A DNA stretch of 64,000 nucleotides from Pimelobacter simplex (lineage in GTDB: Bacteria > Actinomycetota > Actinomycetes > Propionibacteriales > Nocardioidaceae): positions 2,356,001-2,420,000 of the forward strand of contig NZ_CP096276.1 in NCBI RefSeq assembly GCF_024662235.1. Reading direction: 5' to 3'. Position 1 is the first letter of the stretch. The number at the start of each line of letters is the position of its first letter. Below the pieces are notes generated by a model. That model saw only the letters and a program-made list of their open reading frames with translations. It was not told the origin of the DNA and made no database searches. The translations under genes and the position numbers were made by a program. This document shows positions 18,407 through 26,760 of this stretch, in pieces.

Positions 18407-19489
18407 GTGTTCACCGAGCGTACGAGCGTAGGGCTCGACGTGCACGCACGATCGGTCGTCGCAGCAGCGATCGACGGCGTCACGGGCGAGCTCCTCCAGA
18501 CCCGACTCACCCCTTCGCATGAGCACATCCGTTCCTGGCTTGGCGACCTGCCGGGCCCAGTAGCGGTGGCCTACGAGGCGGGCCCTACTGGATTCGGACT
18601 GTCCCGGTCGCTGGCTGCAGCGGGGATCAGGTGCGAGGTCGTCGCGCCGAGCAAGCTCCAGCGTCCCAGCGGTGACCGCGTCAAGACCGACGCGAAGGAC
18701 GCGGTGCACCTGGCAAGGTTGCTACGGCTGGACGAGTACACCTCGGTGTCGATCCCGAGCATCGACCAAGAGCATGCCCGTGACCTGGTCCGCGCCCGCG
18801 AAGATGCACGTGGCGACCTGATGCGTGCCCGTCACCGGCTGTCCAAACTTCTGCTGCGCCAGGGCATCGTCTACTCCGGTGGACAGGCTTGGACCGAGGT
18901 CCACGACGTGTGGCTACGCCGCCAGCGCTTCGATTCGTCGGCGCTGCAGATGACCTACGAGTCCGACTACGACGCGGTCCTGACGGTGAAGGCGCGCCGT
19001 GACCGACTCGACGAGGCGATCGCGGTGATGGCGGCGAACAGCGAGTTCACCCCGATCGTGCGGCGCCTGGGCTGCCTGCGTGGTGTCAGCAACCTGACCG
19101 CGCTCGCGCTCGCCGTCGAACTCGGCGACTGGCACCGATTCACGGGCAACACCATCGGTGCGTTCGTCGGCCTGGTCCCATCCGAGTACTCCTCCGGACA
19201 GTCACGGGTGCAGGGCTCGATCACCAAGACCGGCAACACCCACGTCCGCCGACTGCTCGTCGAGGCGGCCTGGCACCACCGAGCCCGCTACGTCGTCGGC
19301 AAGACCATGCGCGACCGATGGGAACTCGCCTCACCCGCAGCCCGTGCCCGCGGCGACGCCGGCAACCGTCGGCTGCACGCGCGTTGGAACGCCTTCCGTG
19401 AGCGCCGCAAGCGGCACGTGGTCGCCAACGTCGCGATCGCCCGCGAGCTGGCCGGTTGGTGCTGGTCCTTGGCCGTGCTCGAGGAGTAG
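18407..19489 (+). CDS. IS110/IS1111-family DEDD transposase, copy 1
   Basis: 360 residues. N-terminal RuvC-like DEDD domain: VGLDVHARSVVAAAID, AYEAGPTGFG, KTDAKDAVHLARLL. C-terminal Tnp20 domain with the conserved serine region LRGVSNLTALALAVELGDW and SEYSSGQSRVQGSITKTGN. The protein is identical to that of copy 2. In this family the enzyme works with a structured bridge RNA from the element's non-coding end. Confidence 0.93.
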   Translation: MFTERTSVGLDVHARSVVAAAIDGVTGELLQTRLTPSHEHIRSWLGDLPGPVAVAYEAGPTGFGLSRSLAAAGIRCEVVAPSKLQRPSGDRVKTDAKDAVHLARLLRLDEYTSVSIPSIDQEHARDLVRAREDARGDLMRARHRLSKLLLRQGIVYSGGQAWTEVHDVWLRRQRFDSSALQMTYESDYDAVLTVKARRDRLDEAIAVMAANSEFTPIVRRLGCLRGVSNLTALALAVELGDWHRFTGNTIGAFVGLVPSEYSSGQSRVQGSITKTGNTHVRRLLVEAAWHHRARYVVGKTMRDRWELASPAARARGDAGNRRLHARWNAFRERRKRHVVANVAIARELAGWCWSLAVLEE

Positions 19490-19885
19490 GCCCACCCCAC
19501 AAGCCGCTTCGTCGACCAGCGCGGTGGAAGCAGCGCGTGGAGCGACCCGCGAGACACCTATGAGCAGCTCAGCCCGGCTGTGCGACGCCCGACCCTAGAC
19601 ACGCGGTCCGCTCCTGCCGAACACCCCGTCCTGCGGTAACCAACCCGCGCATATCAGTCTGACCGCGCGTCGCCAACGACACGCTCACCGCCGGCCAGGC
19701 CGACGAAGCAGAGGCGCCCGCCCCCACCAACGGGGACGGGCGCCTCACCCTGCCTCTTGACAGGAAGCCGCTACATATCAGGTGTACCCGGCCAGGACGT
19801 TGGTAGCGGCGAGCCTGGTTGAACGAACGAGAACCTCCGAATGGGATGTGGCTTGTCTAAGGCCCACTCCAACCCGGAGGTTCTC
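19490..19885 (+). other. Non-coding end of IS1111 copy 1 and left end of IS481
   Basis: No gene is seen. Bases 19490-19781 are the 3' non-coding end of the IS1111-type copy, a candidate source of the bridge RNA, with the stem-loop at 19711-19746. Bases 19783-19885 are the left end of IS481 up to its GTG start. Confidence 0.6.
19711..19746 (+). terminator. Stem-loop at the IS1111 right end
   Basis: Perfect 10-base stem GAGGCGCCCG/CGGGCGCCTC with a 16-base loop. It is mirrored in copy 2 (20900-20935). It may terminate transcription or be part of the structured non-coding end RNA. Confidence 0.6.
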
Positions 19886-20863
19886 GTGTCCCACGGTAGT
19901 GCCCGGCTGACCGTTCACGGTCGGCGCCTGATCGTCCAACGCCACCAAGCAGGCTGGAAACAAGCCCACATCGCTGCGGCGATGGGCGTGTCCCGCAAGT
20001 GCGTGAAGACCTGGATCGACCGCTACACCGCCGAAGGCGAAGACGGCCTGGCCACCCGCTCCTCACGCCCCCACTCGATGCCCACCAAGACCAGCAACGA
20101 GGTCGAGCAGAAGGTTCTCACCGCGCGTGCCGAGCATCGCGACGGACCCGATGTCCTCGGAGCGAAGGTCGGCGTTCCTGCCCGCACAGTGTCGCGGATC
20201 CTGCGCCGCCACCACGTGCCCTACCTTCGCGAGCTGGATCCGATCACCGGCGAGGTGATCCGATCCTCGAAGCAGACCGCGACCCGCTACGAGCGAGAGC
20301 GGCCTGGCGAGCTGGTCCACATGGATGTCAAGAAGCTCGGCAAGATCCCCGCCGGCGGCGGCTGGAAGGCTCACGGCCGCGGAGCCGGGTCGATCATGCG
20401 CGATCGCAACACCAAGGTCGGGTTCGACTTCGTTCACTCACTCGTCGACGACCACTCCCGCCTGGCCTACAGCGAGGTGCTGCCTGACGAGAAGGGCCCG
20501 ACCTGCGCCGCGTTCCTCGAGCGCGCGATCGACTACTTCGCAGCCCATGGCATCACCCGGATCGAGCGTCTGATGACAGACAACGCCTGGGCCTACCGAT
20601 GGTCGCTACGTGCCGTATGCGCCGAGCACGACATCAAGCAGAGGTTCATCAAGCCGCACTGTCCCTGGCAGAACGGGAAGGTGGAGCGCCTCAACCGGAC
20701 CCTGACCACCGAGTGGGCCTACCGTCGCGCCTTCGCCAGCAACGACGAGCGAGTAGCCGCCCTTGCGCCCTGGCTCGAGCACTACAACACTGAACGCCGC
20801 CACAGCGCACTCGGAGGTAAGCCGCCGATCAGCCGGCTGCTACCAACCTGATGGCCGGGTACA
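19783..20863 (+). mobile_element. IS481-family insertion sequence
   Basis: A 1081-bp element bounded by imperfect inverted repeats starting TGTACCCGGCCA on both ends and continuing with matching TTGGTAGC blocks. It is enclosed on both sides by inverted IS1111-type copies. Its own target duplication is therefore hidden; the CTAG found at both outer borders of the whole nest (18282-18285, 22361-22364) may be its original target, as IS481 is known to prefer NCTAGN. Confidence 0.8.
19886..20851 (+). CDS. IS481-family DDE transposase
   Basis: 321 residues from the GTG at 19886 (CGGAGG just upstream). N-terminal helix-turn-helix (WKQAHIAAAMGVSRKCVKTW), then a second helical domain, then the rve core: first Asp in LVHMDVKKLGKI, second Asp in LMTDNAWAY, Glu in WQNGKVERLNRTLTTEWAY. 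All catalytic residues are present. Confidence 0.92.
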   Translation: MSHGSARLTVHGRRLIVQRHQAGWKQAHIAAAMGVSRKCVKTWIDRYTAEGEDGLATRSSRPHSMPTKTSNEVEQKVLTARAEHRDGPDVLGAKVGVPARTVSRILRRHHVPYLRELDPITGEVIRSSKQTATRYERERPGELVHMDVKKLGKIPAGGGWKAHGRGAGSIMRDRNTKVGFDFVHSLVDDHSRLAYSEVLPDEKGPTCAAFLERAIDYFAAHGITRIERLMTDNAWAYRWSLRAVCAEHDIKQRFIKPHCPWQNGKVERLNRTLTTEWAYRRAFASNDERVAALAPWLEHYNTERRHSALGGKPPISRLLPT

Positions 20864-21156
20864 ACTGATATGTAGCGGCTTCCTGTCAAGAGGCAGGGTG
20901 AGGCGCCCGTCCCCGTTGGTGGGGGCGGGCGCCTCTGCTTCGTCGGCCTGGCCGGCGGTGAGCGTGTCGTTGGCGACGCGCGGTCAGACTGATATGCGCG
21001 GGTTGGTTACCGCAGGACGGGGTGTTCGGCAGGAGCGGACCGCGTGTCTAGGGTCGGGCGTCGCACAGCCGGGCTGAGCTGCTCATAGGTGTCTCGCGGG
21101 TCGCTCCACGCGCTGCTTCCACCGCGCTGGTCGACGAAGCGGCTTGTGGGGTGGGC
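20852..21156 (-). other. Non-coding end of IS1111 copy 2 and right end of IS481
   Basis: No gene is seen. After the IS481 right inverted repeat (to 20863) the non-coding end of the inverted IS1111-type copy begins at 20865. It repeats 19490-19781 in reverse complement with no difference that I can see. Confidence 0.6.
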
Positions 21157-22364
21157 CTACTCCTCGAGCACGGCCAAGGACCAGCACCAACCGGCCAGCT
21201 CGCGGGCGATCGCGACGTTGGCGACCACGTGCCGCTTGCGGCGCTCACGGAAGGCGTTCCAACGCGCGTGCAGCCGACGGTTGCCGGCGTCGCCGCGGGC
21301 ACGGGCTGCGGGTGAGGCGAGTTCCCATCGGTCGCGCATGGTCTTGCCGACGACGTAGCGGGCTCGGTGGTGCCAGGCCGCCTCGACGAGCAGTCGGCGG
21401 ACGTGGGTGTTGCCGGTCTTGGTGATCGAGCCCTGCACCCGTGACTGTCCGGAGGAGTACTCGGATGGGACCAGGCCGACGAACGCACCGATGGTGTTGC
21501 CCGTGAATCGGTGCCAGTCGCCGAGTTCGACGGCGAGCGCGAGCGCGGTCAGGTTGCTGACACCACGCAGGCAGCCCAGGCGCCGCACGATCGGGGTGAA
21601 CTCGCTGTTCGCCGCCATCACCGCGATCGCCTCGTCGAGTCGGTCACGGCGCGCCTTCACCGTCAGGACCGCGTCGTAGTCGGACTCGTAGGTCATCTGC
21701 AGCGCCGACGAATCGAAGCGCTGGCGGCGTAGCCACACGTCGTGGACCTCGGTCCAAGCCTGTCCACCGGAGTAGACGATGCCCTGGCGCAGCAGAAGTT
21801 TGGACAGCCGGTGACGGGCACGCATCAGGTCGCCACGTGCATCTTCGCGGGCGCGGACCAGGTCACGGGCATGCTCTTGGTCGATGCTCGGGATCGACAC
21901 CGAGGTGTACTCGTCCAGCCGTAGCAACCTTGCCAGGTGCACCGCGTCCTTCGCGTCGGTCTTGACGCGGTCACCGCTGGGACGCTGGAGCTTGCTCGGC
22001 GCGACGACCTCGCACCTGATCCCCGCTGCAGCCAGCGACCGGGACAGTCCGAATCCAGTAGGGCCCGCCTCGTAGGCCACCGCTACTGGGCCCGGCAGGT
22101 CGCCAAGCCAGGAACGGATGTGCTCATGCGAAGGGGTGAGTCGGGTCTGGAGGAGCTCGCCCGTGACGCCGTCGATCGCTGCTGCGACGACCGATCGTGC
22201 GTGCACGTCGAGCCCTACGCTCGTACGCTCGGTGAACACCGGGGCCTCCCACGAATGTCGGATAGGCCGAGCAGGCGGCCCCTGCTCGGTAACCCACGAA
22301 TCTCGTGAGTGAGGCCCCGGCCCGCAACCCCGTCACAGCGACCGGGTCGCTACATACCGTCTAG
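20865..22364 (-). mobile_element. IS110-family (IS1111-type) element, copy 2, inverted
   Basis: Right arm of the 1500-bp inverted repeat. It matches copy 1 along its whole length, with the same shadow reading frames at mirrored positions. The two copies point at each other across the IS481 element. Confidence 0.8.
21157..22239 (-). CDS. IS110/IS1111-family DEDD transposase, copy 2
   Basis: 360 residues, identical to the copy 1 product. The complete identity of both the protein and the flanking arms implies a recent duplication, or ongoing conversion between the arms. Confidence 0.93.
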   Translation of the reverse strand: MFTERTSVGLDVHARSVVAAAIDGVTGELLQTRLTPSHEHIRSWLGDLPGPVAVAYEAGPTGFGLSRSLAAAGIRCEVVAPSKLQRPSGDRVKTDAKDAVHLARLLRLDEYTSVSIPSIDQEHARDLVRAREDARGDLMRARHRLSKLLLRQGIVYSGGQAWTEVHDVWLRRQRFDSSALQMTYESDYDAVLTVKARRDRLDEAIAVMAANSEFTPIVRRLGCLRGVSNLTALALAVELGDWHRFTGNTIGAFVGLVPSEYSSGQSRVQGSITKTGNTHVRRLLVEAAWHHRARYVVGKTMRDRWELASPAARARGDAGNRRLHARWNAFRERRKRHVVANVAIARELAGWCWSLAVLEE

Positions 22365-22379
22365 GACCGTGACCACCAG

Positions 22380-22635
22380 GTGAGCCCACCGACGCCGGCG
22401 GCATGCCTGCCCTACGCCGTGGCGGTCGACCACTGCCCCACCCACGCCGGCCAGCGATGCCGTGCCTGCGGTGGCCAGCTGCACCGCATCGTCGTCGACG
22501 AGGGCTTCGACACCCACCCGTGCTGCGACAGGCCGGGCGCCAACCTGTGACAGGCCGGGCACCAACGGATCCCTGACCTTCCTCGAGCACACCGCGCGGC
22601 TGCTCGGCGCCACACTGCTTGCCCAGTCCGCCTGA
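22380..22635 (+). pseudogene. Small zinc-ribbon-like gene altered by a 22-bp tandem duplication
   Basis: A GTG at 22380 reads a 56-residue product with HCPTHAGQRCRACGGQLH and HPCCDRPGANL, a likely zinc-ribbon, ending at 22550. A 22-bp stretch around TGCGACAGGCCGGGC is repeated in tandem there. In the second copy the downstream frame NGSLTFLEHTARLLGATLL continues to a stop at 22635. Without the duplication one protein of about 77 residues would result. It lies just right of the insertion nest. Confidence 0.5.
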
Positions 22636-22681
22636 TCAGCCGGCCTGAGCGGCCCGGGGCGCAAACACGGATCAGCCGAAG

Positions 22682-22716
22682 TGATCGCTCCCACCCCTGG
22701 CCCGCACTTAGGAGAC
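22682..22716 (+). promoter_or_regulatory. Bipartite motif copy 3, upstream of the 22766 gene
   Basis: TGATCGC, 20 bases, TAGGAGAC. It ends 49 bases before the ATG at 22766. The TGATCGC block is preceded by CCGAAG, close to the CCGGAAG seen before the traA copy. Confidence 0.68.
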
Positions 22717-22765
22717 CAAGGACTTGCGCAGCCGGTGCCGGTCCACGGGATCCATAGGAGTTCAC

Positions 22766-22996
22766 ATGAGTGACGCCGCTCGCGAGGAAGCCGCGCTCGA
22801 GGAAGAGGCCCGGCAGCGCGCCGAGGAGATCAGGGCCACCGAGGAGGCCGCTGCCCTGGCCGCGGCCGCCGACACCGGCCCCTCCCCCGACGCCGAGATC
22901 GCGCAGGTCCACCAATCCGGCCGCCAGCACGACCACACCGACACGGCCGCCTACCAGCGACCCCAGCTCGGCCGCCGCCGCGGCCCGCGCCGCTAG
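22766..22996 (+). CDS. Small acidic/charged hypothetical protein
   Basis: 76 residues from the ATG with TAGGAG at 22755-22760. The N-terminal half (AREEAALEEEARQRAEEIRA) is a highly charged single helix; the C-terminus is basic (QLGRRRGPRR). No family recognised. It is followed eleven bases later by another small gene. Confidence 0.6.
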   Translation: MSDAAREEAALEEEARQRAEEIRATEEAAALAAAADTGPSPDAEIAQVHQSGRQHDHTDTAAYQRPQLGRRRGPRR

Positions 22997-23007
22997 GAGT
23001 GTCCGCG

Positions 23008-23184
23008 ATGGCTACCGCACTCGCATCAGCGGACACCAGCCGCAGCCCCGGCCGCACGACGGTCCGCTGGGTCGACTGCTCCCACAAACTGGGGTCGCTG
23101 CCGTGCATGAACCACAAGCCGCACCAGGGCAACGGCCGCGGCTGCGTGCACCACTCCACGTCCGGCTTCCAGGACGACGAGTAG
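23008..23184 (+). CDS. Small hypothetical Cys/His protein
   Basis: 58 residues from the ATG at 23008 with AGGAG nine bases upstream. WVDCSHKLGSLPCMNHKPHQ and GRGCVHHS place three cysteines and four or more histidines in a short span, so it may bind a metal. It is co-transcribed with the preceding gene. Function unknown. Confidence 0.55.
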   Translation: MATALASADTSRSPGRTTVRWVDCSHKLGSLPCMNHKPHQGNGRGCVHHSTSGFQDDE

Positions 23185-23216
23185 CCCGCGGACCTGTAGC
23201 GGCACGAGAGAACTCG

Positions 23217-24086
23217 TCAGCCGTGCACCAGGTGCAGCCGCGACCGCCCAGGCTGCTCAACGACCGTCTCCAGGCGCTGCACCCGCTCGAGCGTCATCGG
23301 ATGCCCATGACGCCGAAGCAGACCAGCCAGCACGGAGCCCAGTCCGAGGGAGACCACCAGCTGGTCGGCCGCGGCCTCCGAGCGTGCCTCAATCCGCCGG
23401 CCGGCCGGCGGCACCAGGTAGGTCAGGGCGATCACCGCGCCGCCCAAGATCCCCGGCGCCGCCCGGCCCTCAGCGACCGACTGCACGATGCAGATCACCC
23501 CGACGACACCCCGCAGCGTCCACGCCAACCGCATGAACGGAAGCCAGGCGAAGGCCCTGCCCACGCCGCGGAACGTCGCGACCACCAGCCGCCACGGCGT
23601 CGTCGCGGCCAGCACAGCGAGCTCCAGCCGCGGCCGGATCGCTCGCCGTCGGCCGACGGCATGAGCCATCGTGGCGGCCGCCTCCGCAGCGGTAACTCCC
23701 CCGCGGTACACCGCATCGACCAGTCCGGGTGTGACCACGACCGCGCGATCCGCGATCGCCACAGCCACCGGGGTGCTCGGACCCTGACGCCGGCGTACGA
23801 ACAGCGCGTCGAGGTCGACGCCGACGCCGCCCAGATCGGCGAGCACGGGCGCCATCACCTGGAGCTCAGCTGCGGTCGCGGGACGCGACCTGGTCAGTGC
23901 CGCGATCCCCGGCACCTCGAGCTGGCCGATCGCCAGCGCAACGAGAAGCCCCGCTGCGGCCAGGAACGCCACCAGGCCAAGGGCCGGCGGGAGCAGGGCG
24001 CACACCACCACTGTGAGGACGAAGCTCACCAGCAGCGCCGGCGCCAGCGTCACCACCCTCAGCACGGTCATCGGGAACCTCATCAT
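23217..24086 (-). CDS. M48-like membrane protein lacking the zinc motif
   Basis: 289 residues from the ATG at 24086, preceded by GGAGGAGGG. Two or three N-terminal membrane helices (VLRVVTLAPALLVSFVLTVV and onward) and an internal hydrophobic pair. The layout, including ADRAVVVTPGLVDAV and EARSEAAADQLVVSLGLG, recalls HtpX/M48 peptidases. Where HExxH is expected the protein has TMAHAVGRRR, so it is probably not a working protease of that type. It is divergent from the 24304 operon. Confidence 0.65.
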   Translation of the reverse strand: MMRFPMTVLRVVTLAPALLVSFVLTVVVCALLPPALGLVAFLAAAGLLVALAIGQLEVPGIAALTRSRPATAAELQVMAPVLADLGGVGVDLDALFVRRRQGPSTPVAVAIADRAVVVTPGLVDAVYRGGVTAAEAAATMAHAVGRRRAIRPRLELAVLAATTPWRLVVATFRGVGRAFAWLPFMRLAWTLRGVVGVICIVQSVAEGRAAPGILGGAVIALTYLVPPAGRRIEARSEAAADQLVVSLGLGSVLAGLLRRHGHPMTLERVQRLETVVEQPGRSRLHLVHG

Positions 24087-24141
24087 CACGACCCTCCTCC
24101 ATCTGTCAGCACTAGTGCGAATCTCTTGACTTTGCTCGCGG

Positions 24142-24176
24142 TGATCGTCCGGCGACCGCGGAACGACATAGGCGAA
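24142..24176 (+). promoter_or_regulatory. Bipartite motif copy 4 (degenerate)
   Basis: TGATCGT, 20 bases, TAGGCGAA, followed by CG. It has the same spacing as the other copies with three changed bases. It lies in the divergent region between 24086 and 24304, 127 bases before the GTG at 24304. The long distance makes it the weakest member of the set. Confidence 0.5.
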
Positions 24177-24215
24177 CGAGACCAGTTTGTGCCCAGCCGC
24201 CGACACGACCCCGAG

Positions 24216-24224
24216 TTATCCACA
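24216..24224 (+). promoter_or_regulatory. Perfect DnaA-box sequence
   Basis: TTATCCACA in the divergent intergenic region between the M48-like gene and the 24304 operon, 40 bases downstream of motif copy 4. Perfect copies also occur at 36320 and 56752. Confidence 0.5.
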
Positions 24225-24303
24225 GCCCCCCTCTCAGCGGAGCGAGGACCGACCCGGACGTGGGTTCATGGGCCAGACCGACCTCCGACCGAAAGGAACA
24301 CCC

Positions 24304-24669
24304 GTGGACACCCTCAACGCTGACGGCACTTGGGACCGCCTCGGCTCGATCGCCCTCCTGCTGCACCAAGCCGCCAACCAGGTATGGAGCGACGCCGACA
24401 GGGCCACCGCCGACTCGCCGCTGCACGACCTCGGACTCGGCGTTTACCTCGCGCACTCCCAGGCCAGTGCCCTGCTGCCCGACGACTACGTGCTGCCCGA
24501 CGTCGACGCGGCCGAGGAGTTCGAGGAGCGCATGCCGCTGCAGCTGCTCACCGAGGCCGAGGAGCTGACCCGTCCCCTGCCGCTGCACCGGCCCGACCTG
24601 GTGCACGGGTCCCAGCTGGTCGTCGACCTGTGCGACCTCATCCGGGAAGCCCGCGGCCTTGGCTACTGA
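24304..24669 (+). CDS. Hypothetical protein
   Basis: 121 residues from a GTG with AAAGGA seven or so bases upstream. Helical, acidic, no cysteines. It has a repeated leucine/aspartate pattern (SIALLLHQAANQVWSDAD, HSQASALLPDDYVLPDVDAA). Its end overlaps the TTG start of the next gene, so the two form an operon. No family recognised. Confidence 0.68.
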   Translation: MDTLNADGTWDRLGSIALLLHQAANQVWSDADRATADSPLHDLGLGVYLAHSQASALLPDDYVLPDVDAAEEFEERMPLQLLTEAEELTRPLPLHRPDLVHGSQLVVDLCDLIREARGLGY

Positions 24670-26179
24670 CCTACGCCTGGCGTACGCCGACATCGACGAG
24701 GCGCTCTTCGACGTCAACCAGATCCCGATGACCTCGCGCGACGTGCGCAGCGTCGGCGAGATGCTCTTCGACGTCGACTACCTCGCACGTCAGCTCCTCA
24801 TGGACGTCGACGGCGACGCTGCCGGCACCCTGCTGCGCAGCTGGCCGACAATGGTCGCGGCCGCCGAGGACCTGTGGGCATCGCTGCCCGGTCGACGTCC
24901 CGGCGTCGACGAGCGCGACCAGCCCATCACCAGCCTCTCCGCCCAGGCCGCCACCATCGAGACCAGCCTCTCCGGCCGGACAGCCTGGCCTGGCCAGGGC
25001 CCGACCAGCCCCCGCATCGACCAGATGACCCAGACCTTCCTCAACGCCGCGGCCCTGGTCCGCCGCTACGGCGCCGAGATCCCCCACGAGCAGCCCGAAG
25101 CTCACCGCGACCTCGAAGCAGCACGCACCCGGATCATGCACGGCCTCTACCTCACCGCCCACGCCGTTAACGTCGCGCTCCACGAGCACGGCCGCGACCG
25201 CGTCAACGACGCCCGAAGCGCCGGACGCCGGATCCACCTGGCACAGCACCACTCCCCTTACGCGATCGCCCCCACCGGTGTCTGGGTCGACCGGATGTCC
25301 GCCTGCGAGAACACCGCCCGCAGCTACCTGACCGACCGGTTCACCCAAGCCCTTGCCGGCGAGGCGGTGCGACCCGTCGACGACCCCAGTCGGCTGGCGC
25401 AAGCGCTGGCCAACTGGGACATCCAGACCCACCGCGCCCTGGCACGAGATCTCGCACCGTCCAACATCCTGCTCATCACCCGCACCCAGGGGCTGATCGC
25501 CGGCGCGAGCATCGTCCTGGTCAACGCGGCCGCGACCGTCGGCGTGCTCGAGCGTTCCGACCGCCTCGTCCCCGCCATCGCCGACGCAGGGCGGTCCTGG
25601 AGCAACCTGGCCAGTCGCTGGGGTGACCTCGCTCTGCCAGGTGCCCACCTCGAGGAGCCGCTGGCACGCGCGGCCGCGGAGGTCCGCGCCGCGTACCGCC
25701 AGCTCACCCACGACAAGACGACCCTCGCCAGCCCCGAGGTGATCGCCGGACGCCCGGGGGCCTGGCAGGCCGTGGCCGCGACCCTGCGCGCCGTCGAGGC
25801 CGGATCCGAGCTCGCCGCCGTCGTCGCCGAGAAGGCCGACAACTCCAACCTCATCGGCCCCGCCCGGGCACTGTCCCGACGAGCTCACAACGACGTGGAG
25901 TCCGGCCTGGCCACCCCGCCCCACGGCGATGTCGTCTGGGTGTCCCCCTCTGACATCCTCGCCAAGCGCTCGGTCCCGCTCCCCCCGCCCGTCGCGGAGA
26001 CCCTGCGAGCCGCCAGCAACGCCACCATCGACTCGACCAGCTCGGCCTCCGCAGTGGCCACACTGCATCAACGCAACGACCGCCCCGCAAGTTCTGACGC
26101 GGTCCTCGGCTCGCGTCGCAGGGCTGTACCTGAGGCCGGACGCCCACCAATCACTTCGGCCCACACTGCTCGACGGTGA
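24659..26179 (+). CDS. Large hypothetical helical protein of the mobile element
   Basis: 506 residues from a TTG at 24659 that overlaps the upstream gene. Predominantly alpha-helical with repeated Ala/Arg/Asp-rich helices and no membrane segments, catalytic motifs or cysteine clusters. The last 60 residues are low-complexity. Its consistent coding bias over 1.5 kb supports a real gene. Function unknown. Confidence 0.72.
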   Translation: MATDLRLAYADIDEALFDVNQIPMTSRDVRSVGEMLFDVDYLARQLLMDVDGDAAGTLLRSWPTMVAAAEDLWASLPGRRPGVDERDQPITSLSAQAATIETSLSGRTAWPGQGPTSPRIDQMTQTFLNAAALVRRYGAEIPHEQPEAHRDLEAARTRIMHGLYLTAHAVNVALHEHGRDRVNDARSAGRRIHLAQHHSPYAIAPTGVWVDRMSACENTARSYLTDRFTQALAGEAVRPVDDPSRLAQALANWDIQTHRALARDLAPSNILLITRTQGLIAGASIVLVNAAATVGVLERSDRLVPAIADAGRSWSNLASRWGDLALPGAHLEEPLARAAAEVRAAYRQLTHDKTTLASPEVIAGRPGAWQAVAATLRAVEAGSELAAVVAEKADNSNLIGPARALSRRAHNDVESGLATPPHGDVVWVSPSDILAKRSVPLPPPVAETLRAASNATIDSTSSASAVATLHQRNDRPASSDAVLGSRRRAVPEAGRPPITSAHTARR

Positions 26180-26358
26180 CCAGAACAACGCCAGGTGCAG
26201 CCGAAAGGGCTACTTCCGCCGTGCCGGGAGAACAACTCCACGGGCTCTCCGTCGCGAGGACACGACACAGGAATGGCGCCGTCGCGGGTGGTTTTTTGGA
26301 TGTGATTTGCCCTGTGATTCCTGTTGGCTTGCGCGCCCCAAAGTGGCACACTTCAGGT

Positions 26359-26760
26359 ATGAACAATCAGTCGACCATCGCCCGCGGCGACCTTCGCGCC
26401 TACGAGGAGTCGGTTCGGCTAGCGACGCCGGAGCTTGTCGAGCGGCTGCGCGACCTGCTCGGCGCCAAACTCGTGGCCTACCTGGGCTCGGTCCAGGAGA
26501 CCCGTGCTGTGCGCCAGTGGGCCGACCCGGCCGACGCACGCACCCCGTCTACCGAGGTCGTCAACCGGCTGCGGATGGCGTACCGGATCGCGGCCCTGCT
26601 GCGCGGGAAGGACTCGGCCGCGGTCGTCCAGACGTGGTTCCAGGGCATGAACCCGCGGCTCGACGACGTCGCGCCGGCGCGGCTGCTGCGTGAGGGCAAC
26701 CTGGAGCAGGTCGGCCCCGAGGTCCTGGCGGCCGCGCGCGCCTTCGCCGCGGCCGGGTGA
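26359..26760 (+). CDS. Xre/MbcA/ParS-type antitoxin
   Basis: 133 residues. The C-terminal region (MAYRIAALLRGKDSAAVVQTWFQGMNPRLDDVAPARLLREG) fits the MbcA/ParS/Xre toxin-binding domain (DUF2384), with the W-x-x-G-x-NP-x-L-x-x-x-x-P-x-x-LL pattern. The N-terminal part should bind operator DNA. Its stop overlaps the GTG of the RES gene, the standard antitoxin-first order of this module. It probably neutralises the toxin and represses the operon. Confidence 0.85.
   Translation: MNNQSTIARGDLRAYEESVRLATPELVERLRDLLGAKLVAYLGSVQETRAVRQWADPADARTPSTEVVNRLRMAYRIAALLRGKDSAAVVQTWFQGMNPRLDDVAPARLLREGNLEQVGPEVLAAARAFAAAG

Larger units (their letters stand above)
18282..19781 (+). mobile_element. IS110-family (IS1111-type) element, copy 1
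   Basis: Left arm of a perfect 1500-bp inverted repeat whose partner is 20865-22364. It holds one transposase gene plus about 290 bases of non-coding DNA after it, the kind of long non-coding end that encodes the bridge RNA in IS110 elements. Imperfect inverted repeats lie near the ends (GTATGTAGCGAC on the left, ATATGTAGCGGC on the other strand at the right), which is the IS1111 subgroup trait. Confidence 0.8.
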
